Assembly (NCBI GenBank): GCA_005778315.1
Contig: SXOW01000333.1
Coordinates: forward strand, 1-11,451
DNA: 11,451 bases
From: Acidobacteriota bacterium
GTDB lineage: Bacteria; Acidobacteriota; Vicinamibacteria; Vicinamibacterales; UBA8438
Direction: 5' to 3'
The translations under genes and the position numbers were made by a program. The notes beneath the pieces were generated by a model, which ran no database searches, was not told where the DNA came from, and saw nothing but the letters and a program-made list of their open reading frames with translations. Positions 1 through 6,315 of the stretch are shown one piece after another. The stretch's first letter is position 1; the number at the start of each line of letters is the position of its first letter.

Positions 1-14
1 GAGCTGAAGACCAT
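1..14 (-). CDS. Start of a probable MBOAT (AlgI-like) O-acyltransferase, cut by window edge
   Basis: Only the first 14 nt are visible: ATG GTC TTC AGC TCn, which reads Met-Val-Phe-Ser-Ser whatever the missing base, because every TCN codon is serine. This pentapeptide is the usual N-terminus of AlgI-type membrane-bound O-acyltransferases, which move acyl groups across the inner membrane for acetylation of alginate, cellulose and other glycans. It lies 18 nt after the stop of the lipoprotein gene, on the same strand and in the same frame, so the two are probably one operon. No convincing Shine-Dalgarno is seen, so coupling to upstream translation is possible. The identification rests on five residues plus context and is inference. 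Confidence 0.45.
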
Positions 15-32
15 GACGACAAGGCCAGGGGC

Positions 33-1562
33 CTAGGAGCCCGACTGGAGATCGAAGAAGAGCGGCAGGTCGAAACGGTCGCTCTCCATCACCAAGCGTT
101 CACCCTCGAGTTCCGGATGAGTCGCATACGGTTCGAGCGTCAGCTGGTAGGTGGTGCCGGGTGGGCGCGTTGCGGTGTCCAGCGTCTCGGCGTCTCGAAT
201 GACCCAGTGCGCTGCGAGCAACGTCTGGTCGTCATACTCGCCCTCGACCACGGTGACGACGTCGTACTCGAGGACCTGCAGCGCATGCCGATAGGGCGCG
301 ATGTCGCGCGGGGTGGGCACCGGCGAGGCACGAGCGACACGGACCTCGACCACGAGATGGGAGGCGGTAGCCGCGACGGGGGCGGGGGTGGTGGAGCCGG
401 TCGCGTCCGGCGCCTCGGTCAGAACCGGGACATCGCCCCCCGGTTCGACCCAGACGTCTGGATAGAAATCGGCGGCGTCGTTGTCGGTGACCTGCCTCCA
501 TCCCTCGATGCGGCGATGGTCGGGGGCGAATCGCCCGATGTAGATTTCCACCCCCTCGCCACCGCCGCGAATCTTGTTGCCCCCGGCACCCACCGTGTAC
601 GGGCCGCTCATGGTGAAAAAGCGCGGGTGATTACTCCAGCGCGGGTGCCACACTTCGAATCCGTCGATGCCGGGGGCGGTGTTGATGGTGACGGTCCAGC
701 GTGGTTCCTCGCCTGGGGCGGCACCGCTGCCGGTGTCGACCATGGTGACGTTGCGATGCTGTCCGTCGAAGTACCAGAAGAGGCCGCTGTCGTCGCCTGC
801 GAGCGAGGTCCAGCAGCCCTCGCCCAGGGGACGCCACTCGCCGTTGGGCAGTTCCAGCACGCCGGCGTCGGGCCACCTGGCGAGCGCTCCGGCGAGACGA
901 CCGTCCCGCGAGAGCTGGAAACTGTCTCCGCTGACGGCGCGCTTGTTCCAGACCAACTCCCGGCGCGTTGGGTCGTCAATCTGAAGACGGTGTATGGCGC
1001 CGTACGATTCAGGCTCCGTCCCGCGCGGGTCATTGCCGACGTAGACCCACTCGACGCCGGTCTCCGGATCACTCCACGTCGCCAGCGGAAATCCGTCCGT
1101 CAGTCGGGCTGAAGGCCCCCCGTCCCAGGCGACGACGCGAACGCTGTCGTCGCGCCGGTCGTTGTAGACGACCCGGTCGCCCCGGGGGGTGAACTGCGGC
1201 TTGGCATAGCTGCCAGGCGTCTCGACAAGCGGCCGCTCACCCTGCGCGTCTTCGGAGTCGAATCCCATGACCACGACGGCATCCCCAAAACCGAGAATGT
1301 CAGTGCCGTCACCCAGGTCTCGGATCCACACCGCACGCGTCCGGCCACCAGTGAACGACCTCAGGCTGGGGCGGGGCGTGGATGGTGACTCGGGTGTGTT
1401 GGCGGCGAGGGTGGTGACGGCAGCAGGTGGTGCGGACGACGCCGAGAGGGTGTCAGCTCCCGGTGGCGCGGTTGGGGGCTGGGCCCCGCACCCGGCGAGC
1501 GCGACCAAGGCGACACCAAGCACGTGTGTCCGATGTCCGACGTTGCGCAACACGGTGGTCAT
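33..1562 (-). CDS. Lipoprotein with PD40/TolB-like beta-propeller and C-terminal module linked to an MBOAT locus
   Basis: 509 residues from the chosen ATG at 1562. That start places a short basic stretch (RNVGHRTH), a hydrophobic segment and a lipobox LAGC (Cys25) at the N-terminus; the frame is open 64 codons further upstream but that part looks non-coding. A Pro/Ser/Thr/Ala-rich linker (about 27-67) follows. Residues about 70-375 contain repeated strand-turn units such as FTPRGDRVVYND (124-135) and FQLSRDGRLAG (215-225), like PD40/TolB propeller blades. A second low-complexity linker (380-400) leads to a compact module at 401-509 with LEYDVVTVVEGEY, HWVIRD, HPELEGERL and a terminal FDLPLFFDL. 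I recall similar tails beside AlgI-like acyltransferases; this is memory, not a search. Probably a periplasmic or outer-membrane-anchored accessory of a glycan-modification system. No strong Shine-Dalgarno is visible. Catalytic residues are not recognised. Confidence 0.8.
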   Translation of the reverse strand: MTTVLRNVGHRTHVLGVALVALAGCGAQPPTAPPGADTLSASSAPPAAVTTLAANTPESPSTPRPSLRSFTGGRTRAVWIRDLGDGTDILGFGDAVVVMGFDSEDAQGERPLVETPGSYAKPQFTPRGDRVVYNDRRDDSVRVVAWDGGPSARLTDGFPLATWSDPETGVEWVYVGNDPRGTEPESYGAIHRLQIDDPTRRELVWNKRAVSGDSFQLSRDGRLAGALARWPDAGVLELPNGEWRPLGEGCWTSLAGDDSGLFWYFDGQHRNVTMVDTGSGAAPGEEPRWTVTINTAPGIDGFEVWHPRWSNHPRFFTMSGPYTVGAGGNKIRGGGEGVEIYIGRFAPDHRRIEGWRQVTDNDAADFYPDVWVEPGGDVPVLTEAPDATGSTTPAPVAATASHLVVEVRVARASPVPTPRDIAPYRHALQVLEYDVVTVVEGEYDDQTLLAAHWVIRDAETLDTATRPPGTTYQLTLEPYATHPELEGERLVMESDRFDLPLFFDLQSGS

Positions 1563-1649
1563 GACTGGCTCGTACCGCGACGACGACATTCGCGTCTGGG
1601 AGCGGTCAACGGTGGGATCCTGCAACACGCTGGCGCTGATACGCACCAC

Positions 1650-1655
1650 ATTGTA
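1650..1655 (-). promoter_or_regulatory. Candidate -10 box for the lipoprotein gene
   Basis: The minus strand reads TACAAT, a five-of-six match to the sigma-70 -10 consensus, inside the 154-bp divergent spacer and about 88 nt before the ATG at 1562. No good -35 element is present at 16-18 nt, so this is a weak call from one hexamer. I found no comparable plus-strand promoter for the divergent amidotransferase gene. Confidence 0.25.
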
Positions 1656-1716
1656 CCATCGTGGATACCTTCCCTCGGTCTGCGACCACGCCGCGACAGA
1701 GCCCCAGAGACCTCCC

Positions 1717-3609
1717 ATGTGCGGCATTGCCGGCATCGTCGAGCGTGATTCCACTCGGCCAGTGCGCCAGGAGACCCTCTCCCGGATGGTCGAGACGCTG
1801 CGTCATCGGGGACCCGACGACGAAGGCACGTGGGCTGGCCCCGGCGTGGGTCTTGGGATGCGGCGTCTGTCGATCATTGACGTGGACGGCGGTCAACAGC
1901 CGTTCGTCAGCGAAGACGGCCAGGTGCGTCTTGTCGCCAATGGCGAGATCTACAACCACGCGGCGCTACGCGAGGGGTTGATCGCCAGGGGACACCACTT
2001 TCGCAGCCGGTCCGACATCGAGGTCATTCTGCACGGGTACGAGGAATACGGGATCGAAGTGCTGGGTCGGCTTCGAGGCATGTTCGCGTTTGCGCTGTGG
2101 GACGGGTCGAAACGACGGTTCTTTGCCGCGCGGGACCGGGCTGGCGAGAAGCCCCTGTATTACGCGCACACGCCGAGTCGTCTGCTGTTTGGCTCGGAAA
2201 TCAAGGCGGTGCTTGTCGACCCGGCGGTCTCGCGTGAGGTGGACCTCGAGGCGCTCGACCAGTTCTTGACCTACGAGTATGTCTTGACCCCGAGCACCCT
2301 GTTCGAGGATGTCCGCACGGTGCCGCCGGCGCACTATCTGACCTGCGAACGTGGTGCGGTGAAGATCGAACGCTACTGGGACGTGGCATCGATCCCCGTG
2401 CGCGAATGGACTGAAGACGACGCGGCCGCGTCACTGCGCGAGACGCTCGGTCGCGCCGTCGCCGGTCAGATGATGTCCGATGTCCCCCTTGGCGCATTTC
2501 TCTCCGGAGGCATCGACTCCAGCGCCATCGTCGGCTTGATGACAGAGGCGGCCGGGGGCGGCGGCCGCGTGAACACCTTCAGTATGGGGTTCGATGCGGC
2601 GAGCTACAACGAGCTGCCCTACGCGCGGGAGGTGGCGAGTCGGTTCGGCACCAACCATCGTGAGGGCACGGTCAACCCCGATTTGTCCGACCTGTTCGAG
2701 CGGCTCGTCACGCACGTGGACCAGCCGTTCGCCGACGTCTCGCTGTTCCCGACCTACCTCTTGTCACAGACCGCGCGGGAACATGTCACCGTCGCCCGGT
2801 CTGGTGACGGCGGCGACGAACTGTTCGGCGGGTATGATGCCTACGCGGCGCAGGCTCTCGCGCGCCGCATCGAGATGTTCGTTCCAGGCGCCGCAATGCC
2901 GCTGGTGGCCGCCGCTGCATCGCTCTTGCCGCCAAGCGAGAAGAAGAAGGGACTGATCAACAAGGTCCGACGATTTACCCAGGGGCTCGCGAGCGCGCCA
3001 CGTGACATTGAACATTACCGGTGGATGACCTTCTGTGATGCGGGTGAGAAACGGCACCTGTATGGGCCGGCGCTTCAGAGCGCCCTGCTCAATACGGACG
3101 TCTATGCGCCGATACGACGACACCTGCGGGGCGCCCATACCGACGATGCCTTGAACCGGCAGCTGTACGCGGACCTCCAGGTCTATCTCAATGACGACAT
3201 TCTGGTGAAGGTCGACCGGATGAGCATGGCGACCTCGCTGGAAACACGCGCGCCGTTTCTGGACACCGAGGTGATGGAACTGGCGTTCTCCATGCCCGGT
3301 CGTCTCAAGATTCGCGCGGGGCAGCGGAAGCACGTGCTGAAGCGCGCCATGCGCGACCTCCTGCCGGAGTCTGTTCTCACGAGACCGAAAGAGGGTTTTT
3401 CCATTCCGATGAAGACCTGGCTGCGGAGCGAGTGGGCACCGCTGATGCAGGACCTGCTGAGCCCGGACACGACGCGTCGTCGCGGCTGGTTCGAGCCGAT
3501 GGAGATTACGAGGCGGGTCGACGAGCACCTCGCAGGTACCGACAATCACGCGCATCAGCTGTTCAGCCTGATGGTGCTCGAGCGCTGGGCCCAATCATTT
3601 CTGGACTGA
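1717..3609 (+). CDS. asnB: Asparagine synthetase-type glutamine amidotransferase (AsnB family)
   Basis: Glutamine-hydrolysing asparagine synthase family, 630 residues, a normal length. The start is fixed by Met-Cys-Gly-Ile-Ala-Gly: Cys2 becomes the N-terminal nucleophile after Met removal. The class II glutaminase domain spans about 1-210, with RHRGPDDEG (29-37), LSIIDVDGGQQP (51-62), NGEIYNH (75-81) and GMFAFALWD (121-129). The synthetase domain (about 235-630) has the ATP-pyrophosphatase P-loop SGGIDSS (263-269), RSGDGGDELFGGY (361-373) and KVDRMSMATSLETRAPFLD (498-516). All catalytic motifs are intact. The fold ligates glutamine-derived ammonia to a carboxylate through an acyl-AMP. The housekeeping product is asparagine, but many paralogues in glycan clusters amidate sugars or unknown substrates, and the neighbouring lipoprotein/MBOAT genes favour such a role by inference. 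No strong Shine-Dalgarno precedes the ATG. The frame is open upstream to 1267, but that part overlaps the opposite gene. Confidence 0.93.
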   Translation: MCGIAGIVERDSTRPVRQETLSRMVETLRHRGPDDEGTWAGPGVGLGMRRLSIIDVDGGQQPFVSEDGQVRLVANGEIYNHAALREGLIARGHHFRSRSDIEVILHGYEEYGIEVLGRLRGMFAFALWDGSKRRFFAARDRAGEKPLYYAHTPSRLLFGSEIKAVLVDPAVSREVDLEALDQFLTYEYVLTPSTLFEDVRTVPPAHYLTCERGAVKIERYWDVASIPVREWTEDDAAASLRETLGRAVAGQMMSDVPLGAFLSGGIDSSAIVGLMTEAAGGGGRVNTFSMGFDAASYNELPYAREVASRFGTNHREGTVNPDLSDLFERLVTHVDQPFADVSLFPTYLLSQTAREHVTVARSGDGGDELFGGYDAYAAQALARRIEMFVPGAAMPLVAAAASLLPPSEKKKGLINKVRRFTQGLASAPRDIEHYRWMTFCDAGEKRHLYGPALQSALLNTDVYAPIRRHLRGAHTDDALNRQLYADLQVYLNDDILVKVDRMSMATSLETRAPFLDTEVMELAFSMPGRLKIRAGQRKHVLKRAMRDLLPESVLTRPKEGFSIPMKTWLRSEWAPLMQDLLSPDTTRRRGWFEPMEITRRVDEHLAGTDNHAHQLFSLMVLERWAQSFLD

Positions 3610-3832
3610 CGACCGTCCTGCCTTTCCTCTACATCGCGTGGGCGGACGGGCGTGTTTGTCTTTCGCGCTACCCGAGGCGCGCTGAACGTCGTGACCTAGG
3701 CCCCACTCGCTAGGCTCACAACTGCCGGCGGACAACGAGCGGGGTGGCTACGGAATTCCGGGGTGACGGCGGTATCATGCACTCGCTCCACGTGGCGGTG
3801 CCGCGAAAGATCGGGGAGCTAGAGCCTTCATC

Positions 3833-4351
3833 ATGACCATACTGAAAAGGACCATCACCGTTCTGTTGTGCCTGCTGCTCATTCCCGTGACCGCGGTGGC
3901 GACCGCAGCCGTGAAGCAACGCTTCGCCGACGGTCCCAACCGGGTGTTTTCGGGTGGACCGCTGCAGGCCGGTGACATGCACACTGGGCCGGAGCCGGAC
4001 TGGCGCTTCGTGGAGGACATCGACACTATCGAAATGCAGCTCGTCGATCCGCCGAAGTCCAGGCGCATCTGGGTGGCCGAGTCCGACGGGAAGCTGTACG
4101 TCTGGTCCGGCTACATGGGGACGGCTGTCGGGCGGCTGTGGAAGCGTTGGCCGGTCCAGGCCGAGCGAGACGGCCGGGCGGTGCTGCGTATCAATGGCAC
4201 CCGCTACGAGCGTGAGCTCGTGCGGATCGAGTCGGGAGAGATACTCGACGGCATCACTGCCGCCGTTACCAGCAAGTATCCGTCTTCAATGACGAGGGCG
4301 ACGGTCGAATCGGGTGACTCGTGGGTGTTCGAGGCGGCGCCGAGACGTTAG
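3833..4351 (+). CDS. Membrane-anchored or secreted split-barrel-like protein of unknown function
   Basis: 172 residues. A lysine/arginine start (MTILKRT) and a hydrophobic run at about 8-26 (VLLCLLLIPVTAVATAA) form a signal peptide or single N-terminal anchor. The rest alternates short strands: DTIEMQLVDPP (64-74), RRIWVAESDGKLYVWSG (78-94), WKRWPVQAE (103-111) and VLRINGTRYERELVRI (117-132). This order recalls the FMN-binding split barrel of pyridoxamine-5'-phosphate-oxidase-like and DUF2255-like proteins (strand, DG-x-LYV, basic Trp, R-x-x-G). I cannot confirm flavin binding, and an extracytoplasmic flavin protein of this type would be unusual. A purine-rich GGGGAG lies somewhat far (about 15 nt) upstream. 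The gene is followed 32 nt later by a small membrane-protein gene on the same strand, probably co-transcribed. Confidence 0.75.
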   Translation: MTILKRTITVLLCLLLIPVTAVATAAVKQRFADGPNRVFSGGPLQAGDMHTGPEPDWRFVEDIDTIEMQLVDPPKSRRIWVAESDGKLYVWSGYMGTAVGRLWKRWPVQAERDGRAVLRINGTRYERELVRIESGEILDGITAAVTSKYPSSMTRATVESGDSWVFEAAPRR

Positions 4352-4370
4352 CAGCCGGCACGGCCAGTCT

Positions 4371-4376
4371 AAGGAA
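4371..4376 (+). promoter_or_regulatory. Shine-Dalgarno of the 44-residue membrane protein
   Basis: AAGGAA sits 7 nt before the ATG at 4384. It decides this start over an in-frame GTG at 4321, which lies inside the preceding gene, and supports translation of the short frame. Confidence 0.6.
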
Positions 4377-4383
4377 TCGTGCC

Positions 4384-4518
4384 ATGCAGATGAAGCACTT
4401 CTATCAGGCGATCGCGGTGGCGTTGGTGATCACCGTCCTGGTCGTCGTCTTCGTTCCGGGCGCCGACGATGTCGTGGAGGGGTTATTTCAGGACTACGTG
4501 GGGCGTGCCGCGCGCTGA
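4384..4518 (+). CDS. Small single-pass membrane protein (44 aa), unknown function
   Basis: Starts MQMKHFYQ; a second ATG two codons on (4390) is possible. Residues about 9-25 (AIAVALVITVLVVVFVP) form one uninterrupted transmembrane helix. An acidic segment with the run PGADDVVEG and a short C-terminal tail ending in RAAR follow. A well-placed AAGGAA ribosome site, proximity to the upstream gene (32-nt gap) and a strong hairpin directly after the stop together support a real short gene. I know no family for it. By context it may partner the anchored split-barrel-like protein encoded just upstream. Confidence 0.6.
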   Translation: MQMKHFYQAIAVALVITVLVVVFVPGADDVVEGLFQDYVGRAAR

Positions 4519-4522
4519 GGTC

Positions 4523-4554
4523 GACCGGGCAAGGCGAGCACGCCTTGCCCGGTC
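4523..4554. terminator. Perfect 14-bp hairpin between convergent genes
   Basis: GACCGGGCAAGGCG and its exact reverse complement flank an AGCA tetraloop. The hairpin begins 4 nt after the stop of the small membrane protein and ends 6 nt before the stop of the convergent NIPSNAP gene, so it can serve both transcripts. There is no clear U-tract on either side, so efficiency as an intrinsic terminator is uncertain; it could also act as an mRNA 3'-end stabiliser. Confidence 0.7.
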
Positions 4555-4560
4555 ATCCGT

Positions 4561-5025
4561 CTACTTCAGCGCCGAGTAATCCGACGCACTCATCATGTAG
4601 GCTTCGATACTCAGTGGGACGTCGTACTTGGCCCTGAGCGCAGTCCAGTCCGGATCGGCGCGGAAGTCCGCAAACACCTGGTCGCGGTGGGCGCGGTCGC
4701 GATAGGCCAACATCCAAACCAACGTGTTCGGATTGTCGAGCCGTTGCCAGGCGGCGACGACCTCCGCGCCGTGCTTTTCGAACAGGGCGATTTCACCCTC
4801 GCGGAAGCGGCGGTGCAAATTGTCGATGCCGCCCTTGCCATTCACCGCCGGTTCAGCCGTATACATCCGTAGCTCGAAACAGCGCGAGTCGGACGCAACA
4901 TTGCGCGAGAGGGTGGACGGCAGCTGTCCGGCCGGTCCACAGGGTCCGTCTTCCTGCGCGCTCGCCACTCCAGCAAACCCCAGGCCGCCAAGACCGACCA
5001 CGAGGGCGACGATTAGTTGTTTCAC
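4561..5025 (-). CDS. Secreted NIPSNAP-family protein
   Basis: 154 residues from a GTG at 5025, chosen because AAAGGAG (5033-5039) stands 7 nt upstream and the start opens directly into a signal peptide (VKQLIVALVVGLGGLGFAG, likely cut after ASAQ). A frame extension upstream to 5100 would spoil the signal. The mature part has FELRMYTAEP (50-59), then LHRRFREGEIALFEKHG (70-86), AAWQRLDNPNTLVWMLAYRD (91-110), FRADPDW (121-127) and a final EAYMM (141-145). This is the ferredoxin-like alpha/beta dimeric barrel pattern of the NIPSNAP domain. Two cysteines (Cys29, Cys49) flank the linker before the domain and could form a disulfide. NIPSNAP domains usually have no known enzyme activity; the export signal points to a periplasmic role. 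Confidence 0.88.
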   Translation of the reverse strand: MKQLIVALVVGLGGLGFAGVASAQEDGPCGPAGQLPSTLSRNVASDSRCFELRMYTAEPAVNGKGGIDNLHRRFREGEIALFEKHGAEVVAAWQRLDNPNTLVWMLAYRDRAHRDQVFADFRADPDWTALRAKYDVPLSIEAYMMSASDYSALK

Positions 5026-5160
5026 GTGACTGCTCCTTTGTGTGTGAGGCACGAGATCCGCTGTGCGTTGGTACTGCGAATCGGTGAATGATACGGCCAA
5101 AGCACCTCCAGCGCCGCGACCTGCCGTAGCCGGACTTCGACGGGTTGCCCGTACACCGGA

Positions 5161-5196
5161 AGCCCGGCATCCTCCGTGTAGGGAGAATGCCGGGCT
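5161..5196. terminator. GC-rich hairpin after the PDLxGxW-type gene
   Basis: Arms AGCCCGGCATCCTCC (5161-5175) and GGAGAATGCCGGGCT (5182-5196) pair over 15 positions with one mismatch around a 6-nt loop. It lies 27 nt past the stop of the minus-strand gene at 5224, so it is a plausible terminator separating that gene from the NIPSNAP gene further along the same strand. No run of T follows. The symmetrical arms might also belong to a dispersed repeat. Confidence 0.55.
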
Positions 5197-5223
5197 CCTC
5201 GTGCTTCTGCGCGGAAAATCGGC

Positions 5224-6198
5224 CTACTGTCCGCCGGCTTCGCGCTCGGACACTCGCGCGCCAGCGAGCATGGCATCCATCGCGTAGTTGCCCTCGTGGC
5301 AGGCGTACTCGAACATCGCTTCCGGGTTCAGTCGCATCGGCAGGTTGACCGACCACGGTGCCGTCCATGTTTCGAGATCCGTCACCGTGTATTCGTACTC
5401 GAGCGTGCTGTCATCGACACGCTCAAAACGTTCGACCAGGGTCATCCCATCCGTTGAGCCCCGATAGTTCCGCTTCTGTGCGAAGTTGGCGGTTTCCACC
5501 ACCAAGGTGTCGCCCTCCCAGTGCCCTCGCGACTCTCCAGACCACTGGTGTACGTCGGCATCGAGCGCCTGACGGCCGTCCAACGGAATGACACGCACGG
5601 TGTGCACCATCTCGGTCAGCAGCACGACGTGGTCCGGGGTTTGAAAAATCTGCACGTTCTGGTTGTAGCCACCCGGCGCGATGGGCGGACCGGCGTTGAA
5701 GCCCTGAATACACCGGTCGTACGTGTTCAGGTCGGTGTAGGTGCCGGGTGAGTCGACGGTGAACGAGCCGCGGTCGGCCCGGGCCCGAGCTTGGCCCGCT
5801 TCGGTCAACGCGGGTAGCCGGCCGTTGGGCGGATCGATGATGAGCGAGGTGCGGCGGGTTTCGATCACCTTGGTGCCCTGGTCCATCCAGAAGTCGTTGT
5901 AGGCGCCGACGTTCCCACCTACCTCCGTCCTCTGAGCCTCCTGGAGCAAGAGGGTCTCGGCGCGTTCGACAGCCGTCTGTTCGCGCTGCGCGGCTTCTTC
6001 CTCCGTGAGGAACGCTTTGTCGCCGAGGTCTTCAGGCCGTTCCAAAGGCGTGATCGTTCTAAAATCCCAAACGCCCTGCAGGTCCGGCGCGCCCCATCCC
6101 GTCCTGGGGGCCTCCTGGCCGCTGGACACCGCCGGCGCCGCCAGAAACACCGAGCACGCGCCAATGGCGAGTCTGCGTGTCAACGTGCTGCCTGTCAT
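5224..6198 (-). CDS. Secreted protein of an uncharacterised PDLxGxW-type family
   Basis: 324 residues from the ATG at 6198, chosen because AGGAGGAG (6207-6214) sits 8 nt upstream; a GTG three codons earlier overlaps that site. A signal peptide covers about 1-27 (TRRLAIGACSVFLAAPAVSSG). The mature protein opens with GWGAPDLQGVWDF (34-46). Later landmarks are YNDFWMDQG (100-108), RTSLIIDPPNGRLPALT (116-132), DRCI (161-164), QIFQTPDHVVLLTEMVHT (183-200), GHWEGDTLVVETANF (225-239) and YACHEGNYAM (298-307). I recognise this arrangement as a recurrent hypothetical family in Acidobacteriota but know no demonstrated function. The beta-rich pattern and export suggest a periplasmic or cell-surface protein. 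The DUF5916 gene lies 117 bp upstream on the same strand. Confidence 0.85.
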   Translation of the reverse strand: MTGSTLTRRLAIGACSVFLAAPAVSSGQEAPRTGWGAPDLQGVWDFRTITPLERPEDLGDKAFLTEEEAAQREQTAVERAETLLLQEAQRTEVGGNVGAYNDFWMDQGTKVIETRRTSLIIDPPNGRLPALTEAGQARARADRGSFTVDSPGTYTDLNTYDRCIQGFNAGPPIAPGGYNQNVQIFQTPDHVVLLTEMVHTVRVIPLDGRQALDADVHQWSGESRGHWEGDTLVVETANFAQKRNYRGSTDGMTLVERFERVDDSTLEYEYTVTDLETWTAPWSVNLPMRLNPEAMFEYACHEGNYAMDAMLAGARVSEREAGGQ

Positions 6199-6206
6199 AA
6201 GAAACA

Positions 6207-6214
6207 CTCCTCCT
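6207..6214 (-). promoter_or_regulatory. Strong Shine-Dalgarno deciding the 6198 start
   Basis: The minus strand reads AGGAGGAG, 8 nt before the ATG at 6198. It makes the GTG at 6207, which would overlap it, unlikely as the start. Confidence 0.65.
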
Positions 6215-6271
6215 GAGTCCTACCACGATGGCTATGGCACTTAAAATACCACGACGCTCACCCAGGCGACG

Positions 6272-6300
6272 AGCGTATTGTGCGCTCATCATCTCGCCAA
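6272..6300 (-). promoter_or_regulatory. Candidate promoter for the 5224-6198 gene
   Basis: On the minus strand TTGGCG (6295-6300, four of six to the -35 consensus) and TACGCT (6272-6277, three of six to the -10) are 17 nt apart, about 74 nt before the ATG. Matches are modest, so the call is weak; read-through from the DUF5916 gene is the alternative. Confidence 0.2.
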
Positions 6301-6315
6301 CCGGACGCCGCGGCG

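Noticed and set aside
117..1112. A 331-codon plus-strand open frame opposite the lipoprotein gene
   Set aside because: Gly/Arg/Val-rich antisense translation with no recognisable motifs; the minus strand has a lipobox and repeat units.
1267..1716. A 150-codon N-terminal extension of the asparagine synthetase frame
   Set aside because: The catalytic cysteine must be residue 2, which fixes the start at 1717; the extension overlaps the divergent gene.
2764..3594. A 276-codon minus-strand open frame inside the asparagine synthetase gene
   Set aside because: Antisense shadow of the synthetase domain, with no motif.
3610..3832. Gap after the asparagine synthetase gene, searched for a terminator, promoter or small gene
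   Set aside because: Only 5-bp inverted repeats (3664-3681 and CCTAG/CTAGG near 3700) and a lone TATCAT near 3773 without a -35 were seen.
6254..6287. Three overlapping complementary elements ACGCTC, GAGCGT and CGCTC that could form alternative hairpins
   Set aside because: Stems of only 5-6 bp with a long loop, overlapping a candidate promoter; not enough to call a terminator or attenuator.
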